In this document: positions 18,301-23,116 of the stretch, in pieces
Layout of the letters: every line of letters begins with the position of its first letter
Position numbering within the stretch: the first letter of the stretch is position 1
Assembly (NCBI GenBank): GCA_002102555.1
Contig: MCFL01000346.1
Coordinates: forward strand, 1-23,116
DNA: 23,116 bases
Origin: Catenaria anguillulae PL171
Taxonomy: Eukaryota > Blastocladiomycota > Blastocladiomycetes > Blastocladiales > Catenariaceae
Reading direction: 5' to 3'
The notes under the pieces: model-generated
What the model was told of the DNA's origin: nothing
Databases searched by the model: none
The model's input: the letters and a program-made list of their open reading frames with translations, nothing else
Translations under genes and position numbers: made by a program

Positions 18301-21109
18301 GCGCAGTGACTCCCTCGCCTTCCTACACAACCCACGCCCGCCCAGTACGCAGCTGCAAAGCGTGCCTTGCCCCACGGCGGTGGCGGCAACAAGCATGGTC
18401 GAGCAGCGCCGCGTTCAACACACACAACCAACTCCGGGCATGCGAAGGTTAAATGAGGGACAATACTGGCAGGCTTGAAATGAGGAGGAGATGCGGAAAA
18501 AGTGGGAAAAGCGAGGGCGGCAGCAAGCAATACAGGACACAGAATGACAACATACCATTGCTTGTCAACAAGTCAAAGTGAGTTGGTCACGGTTGTGGGC
18601 ACAATGAGAGACCAGATGTGTCTGGTGGATTGACGAGGGCACGGAGGACTCTTGTCTCGGACTCGTTGGCCGGCAACCCGGGTCGCAAAAGTGTTGGGCA
18701 GGTAGCAGAAACTGGTCGGGGGTGGGGAGAATAGACAAGAAAAGGGCAGGCCCAGTAGCCTGGGTTTGCGAAACAGAGAACCAGCGAGACAGCAACCTGT
18801 GCGAAACCCGTGTCGGATCTGCGCGAAAACGTCCAAGAACACGGCGCAAGCGAGGTTTTGGAAAGGCGCAGGATTCGCCTCGCAATCCTTGACGGGGCCG
18901 GCGTGTAGACACGCCAAGGACAGGCCAACAGGGAACAGGGGTACGGGCAAAGAACGAACAAAGCAAACAGACCTCGCGACCAATGCAAGCACCAAACGAA
19001 TCGGGGCAAGTAAAAGTTGTTTGCGATGGATTGCGAGCGCAGACCGAAAGAGAGGTGGAGTGATGGAATTACCGGGACCTCCTTGCGCAAGCAGGCGTGG
19101 CGGCAGCGGGAGCGGGAGCGACGATGGTGGCAAAAGCGCACGGCCCGACTGGCAGTTGGCGGCCGCGGACGAAGGGAACGAGGCGAGATAAATCAAGCCA
19201 ACTAGGCAGGTGATAGGACAGTACGGCGATAATGGAGTGGGCAGTTCTATTTGATGTTGAAGTGTATCCTATGGAGGATCATCGATTCCCGAACTGCCAT
19301 GGAACTGGTATTTCATGGCGGTTGTTCACGTGTTGTGCATTTTCCCAGTCCCCATTTTTCCCCATACGTTGTACCGCTATCAAAACCAAGTTGCTACCGA
19401 GGGTGGGAAGCGATCGCCATCTGTCACCACATTTTCTTGCCACCCGGAACTGGCAAGTAGCACGATTATAGGATTGGTCGCGTGCGCGAGCAAGCAGGCA
19501 AGTTTTTAAGTGACCATGATTTTCAACCGCAATCACGTTCGCGCCGGAAACCGTAGTATAATCATTCACGAGGGAAATGAGGTTGCAAACCTCGAAAGGA
19601 AAAATACAAAAGTCATGATGTGATTCCCGTAACGGAGACTCTATACGGTACCCCATTTATCCGCTCAATTGCAAACATCGGTCGGGAACAAGTTGTATCA
19701 CGCCGCAGCCGCAGACCACCTGACCAACAGACATAATGTGCCACTCTTGACCCACTGGGACCGAACCTAAATGCCATCTCGCGGCATGATTCGATACCCC
19801 CTGTCCTCGTTTACCCGGGCCCAGCCATTCACGAGCAGAATGGAGCGACCCTGCCGCATCATTCCATGCCAATCACCAGAGGCTCGCATACAGGATTAGC
19901 AAGGGATTGTGCTGTGTTTGTCGGGTAGCGCAAATCTAGCCAGACACGCCCCCATCTGCTGCCAAGTAGATGCAGGGGCGAGCCAAGCGGCTGCAGGAAG
20001 TGCTAGGGTCACGAAGGCCAGTGTACTGCTGACTGGTTATGCGGCCTCATGACCTGGGCGAAAAGTGAGCTGCCCACAAGCCAGGAATCACGATGGGTTT
20101 TAATAAGAAAACAGCAAGATAGAAAATCGAGAGCCAGAAGCACCGCAATCCCAGATACAGAGCCGTGCAGAATTGTCTGCAGCACGTTATAGAAAGCAAG
20201 AGGTGATTTCGATCCAAACGCGTGCATGTGAGACAAGATTTACGCGTTCTTCGTTTCAGGCTGTTCCATTGACAGTGAGACGTTCACTGTGGATGGGTGT
20301 GAGACGATCACCAAGCCACATGTTCCAGAGCAGTTCCAGAACAAGCACGGCAAAAAAGGTGGAATGCACGAAATTGGAAGGCGATCAAGCACAAGCCACA
20401 GCAGAATCGACACGTGTTTCCAAGGTAGATCGACGGCCCAACGCTTGGGCAATCGCGCCAACGAGGACATTGAGAAAAGCGTGGGGAGCCGTTGTGTGGC
20501 GGCTAGCAAGCGAGACGGGTTGCGACGGTGCACACGTTGAATGGTGTACGTATGGCTCGAGAACGAGCTGCATCGTTGAGCGGGCATCGATGCCAGGAAG
20601 TGAGGGGCGGGCTAGTGAAAATGGAGAAGATGCTGCGGCAGCGCAGAATTCGCTCGTGGACGTTGACATGGCATCCGCGCCCGGCAAGCATTCTAGGCAC
20701 TGAGTTTTCATGGCGAAAACGTGAGGAGAATGGGTGCTTTCATTGGAACAACGGGCGTCCGAGAACGCATGCTTTTCGAGAGAGCAAGATCGACGAGCCA
20801 CTTGCCCGAGTTCCCATTTTGGGTTCAATCACCTGATATTCACGTGCAAAAGGAAGGGCCTTGCTTGGCACCTGCGCCTTGCTCGTTCCTCTGGAGCACT
20901 TCGAGGAGCAAGCACAGCCTCTCCGCGAGCAACCAATGGATTTTGCCAGGTGTTTCAGAGTCGCATTTGTGTGAGAAAAGTGCAGGAGAAAGTGGACCCA
21001 ACAATAACGAAATTTGTTGCATGCATACAAACAGAACAGAAACAAAATTTAAAAAAAAAAAACCTGTGGAGACATTACTCGAATCAGCCAGACGCAACCC
21101 TGACCCATT
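18301..21109. other. About 2.8 kb with no convincing gene
   Basis: Several frames of 75-207 codons exist on both strands (largest at 18573-19196 minus and 20173-20703 plus), but none has an ATG start with family-like sequence, and frames on both strands compete over the same bases. I found no transposase, reverse transcriptase, tRNA or rRNA signature. CACGTG cores occur at 19327-19332, 20411-20416 and 20841-20846. A 12-base A run at 21051-21062 lies in the 3' flank of the phosphatidylserine decarboxylase gene. A lineage-specific gene or non-coding RNA cannot be excluded. Confidence 0.5.
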
Positions 21110-23116
21110 CTACTGTGTCGGACTGGGGGATCTAAACCCGGGCACCCTGCCAATCGACATTCCCACCCTCACCAGTGTCTCGACCTTGCGCCGGAATTGG
21201 CCACCAAATCCTGGTCCAACTCTAACCGACCCGGCTCAAACAAGCACACGATGGTCGATCCGCCAAACGCAAAGTACCCTTGCTCATCCCCCCGCTTGAC
21301 CTGCTGCCCCGCCGTTGTCGTTTGCACGATGGACCCGACCATCATGGCGCCAATTGCAACAAACGCGACACGGCCAAACTGCGGGCTGTCAATGTATGTC
21401 ACGGACCGCTTGTTGTCGAGGTACACGTCGATGGTGGACCGGATGGCCATTGGGTTGACCGTGTAGTAGGCGCCTGCAATCGCGTGTGTCTCTGAGAGCG
21501 TGCCGTCAACGGGAATGTGGAACCGGTGGTAGTCTTGTGGGGCCAGGCGGAAAATCACGAGCGAGCCGCCCACAAAGCGTTCGGCTTCGGTAGCCGAGTC
21601 TAGGAGGCGCGCAATTGTAAAGTTGCGGCCCTTGATCCTACATATTTCAAATAAAACACTATGTGAGAAGAGGCATGATTCTGGAGCTGCGGTGGAGACG
21701 AGGGGCGAATATGTACCACAGCTCTTGCGCATCCGCAATCGTGGGGAACGCCATTAACCGACAATCCGCCGCCGACACGGCCACCTCTGGGTGTGGCTGC
21801 CAACGGCCGGGCATCAGGCTTGAGCTTGCGGTAGAAAAACTCGTTAAAGTTTGGAAACGAGTCCAGGGGCTCCAAAATCTCGTCCGTGTTGAGACTGTGG
21901 TACTTTATGAATTTCGGAATCTCGGCCTTGGATTTCGGGTCCGTGTACTTGATGCCCTGCTTGACCGACATCTTTTCGAGCATGGCCTTGACACGAGGCG
22001 TGTTGACAGGCGTGGCCGAGGCACGGTAGAGCATGCGGATACCGAGGCGGACAAAGGTCGGGATCTTTTCCTCAATGAGTTGCCCGTTCTGAGTGACGTC
22101 GAGTGGTTAACAAGAGTGAGCAGGCACAGTCCCATGCGTGTGAAGAAATACAGGGTTGGCGTACATCGCGATTTGCAACCAATATATTGGCCGAATCTCC
22201 TCCAATACTATACTCGCCCCTCGTCAACTTGTTGACCAATTTTGTCAATCCTTTGCGGCTCGAGTGCGTCTCGGTCACAAACCCGCCCATCATGAACCCA
22301 CCCCCACTTCCCGTGCTGCCCTTGCGCGCGTCCAAGCACACATCCAAGTGCGGAATCACATCGGCCTCGCCATGAATCCAATCTGGCAATTGGGACACTT
22401 TCCCAAACTGAGCAATGTGTGATCGTGGTCGTGGATCTTGAACAGGGCGTCGCACAGGCGCACGGCGTCGTCCACAGACAAGTCCGAGTTGGCCGGCTTG
22501 TTGATGGACGCGTACGCTTGGTCGAGGATGGGGTCGAGGTCATCGGCAGCGCCGCCCGACGGGTCGGGCGAGTGACCCAGAGATTCGAGCATGGTGACAA
22601 GCGACTCGAATGTGACTTGGGCGTCGACGTCGGTGAGGTTGAGTGCGTCGGCGGCTTGGGTAAGGTCGGCGTGTTGCTTGGTGCCGTTGGTCGTCGCGAG
22701 GCAGGAAGCGTTGTCGATGTCGCAAGCACGCGGACGAGTTTGTGCCATAGTGAAGAACGAACAGTCGACATGTCGCGCCAGGTGGCTCGAATGTGAATCG
22801 ACGCCGGCACGCGCATCACGGTAGCGTGCTCTGTCGACACGGTCAAGGGCAACGTCAAGTCCACTAGCCCACCTCCTGCATCGCCATTTGCACTTGCTGC
22901 CATTGTCGGAATCAACTCTGCCAGCGGGACCTCGGCACATCCAATGAAATCGTTGGCCGTGAATCGATCCTGGTCGTACACGGACAGCGTGACGGGCCAT
23001 TGCGCGGCGGCCAGCTTGGTCACGGGCAGCACGACTCGCTCGTTCCATTCCGGGTTGAGCGAGTGCTTTTTCGTGCGCGTGCGGTGGCACCGGTCGCCGA
23101 GCGTCACAACGCAAAA
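21110..23116 (-). CDS. PSD2: Phosphatidylserine decarboxylase, C2-domain PSD2 type (partial at window edge)
   Basis: PSD2 enzymes convert phosphatidylserine to phosphatidylethanolamine on Golgi/endosomal membranes with a self-made pyruvoyl group. The N-terminus lies beyond the window. A C2 domain is first (VVTLGDRC, KKHSLNPEWNERVVLPV, YDQDRFTANDFIGCAEVPL). Then come an EF-hand-like segment (TFESLVTMLESLGHSP), CPNC, and HLDVC. Next is GGFVTETHSSRKGLTKLVNK with GGDSANILV, then IPTFVRLGIRMLYRA and NFNEFFYRKLKP. The decarboxylase core has APQDYHRFHIPVDG, YYTVNPMAIRS and the self-cleavage site FGGST (codons at 21253-21267). Introns placed: 22677-22729 (53 bases), 22089-22164 (76) and 21638-21716 (79). 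Homology continues across three frame changes: after CPNC (about 22395), between RPLA and HPEVAVSAAD (about 21790), and between NSGA and VETLVRVGMSIG (about 21192). The last gives a TAG at 21110; the uncorrected frame stops at 21169. Identity is secure; intactness is not. Confidence 0.9.

Noticed and set aside
18573-19196. 207-codon minus-strand frame
   Set aside because: All three minus frames and one plus frame are open here; no ATG-start protein with recognisable sequence.
19757-19767. tRNA B-box-like GGTTCGGTCCC on the minus strand
   Set aside because: No matching A-box, acceptor stem or anticodon arm upstream.
20173-20828. Plus-strand 176-codon and minus-strand 147-codon frames
   Set aside because: They overlap on opposite strands, neither shows consistent third-position bias or a known motif.
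21051-21062. A12 run considered as a retrotransposon tail
   Set aside because: No target-site duplication or reverse transcriptase nearby; it fits the T-rich 3' flank of the PSD2-type gene.

Overview
The window is eukaryotic nuclear DNA, most likely from an early-diverging fungus (zoosporic or zoopagalean rather than Dikarya). Pointers: compact spacing, introns mostly of 50 to 81 bases with GTA(C/T)GT-type or GTGAGT donors and CAG/TAG acceptors, GC-rich third codon positions, a C2-domain phosphatidylserine decarboxylase of the fungal PSD2 class, and a yeast-like NTPYQISS motif in Dim1. The species cannot be fixed from this sequence alone. No rRNA, tRNA, CRISPR array or transposon was recognised.

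Layout, left to right. (a) 1-600: a possible plus-strand gene with one internal stop. (b) 1146-1869 minus: a small unknown protein with an acidic run followed by a strongly basic tail, at least two introns. (c) 2175-5291 minus: intronless beta-COP (SEC26/COPB1), with an unusual Ala/Gly/Ser-rich insert. (d) 5292-5838: divergent promoter region with a CACGTG/TGACGT composite site. (e) 5839-6755 plus: a coding-looking stretch whose frame changes several times; unresolved. (f) 6770-7983 minus: nucleoside hydrolase, one intron. (g) 7984-8496: divergent promoter with a perfect 9-bp-arm palindrome and a 10-bp E-box palindrome. (h) 8497-9591 plus: Dim1 18S rRNA dimethyladenosine transferase, two introns. 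(i) 9592-11074: no secure gene. (j) 11075-13333 plus: a 752-residue single-exon protein that appears to join an N-terminal F-box-like helix bundle to a C-terminal TerD-like domain. (k) 14000-17742 minus: a large Ser/Pro/Ala-rich zinc-finger protein with a C2HC finger, a second Cys/His cluster and an acidic C-terminus; its coding frame moves often. (l) 17743-21109: promoter with two 7-bp tandem repeats, then about 2.8 kb without a convincing gene. (m) 21110-23116 minus: PSD2-type phosphatidylserine decarboxylase, truncated at its N-terminus by the window edge, with three apparent frame breaks.

The secure genes are housekeeping functions of unrelated pathways (COPI coat, nucleoside salvage, 18S rRNA maturation, phosphatidylethanolamine synthesis), so there is no sign of a functional cluster. 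The most unusual item is the F-box/TerD-like protein. The second is the density of apparent single-base frame breaks in three of the genes while beta-COP, the F-box gene and Dim1 are clean; homopolymer errors in a draft assembly are the simplest explanation.
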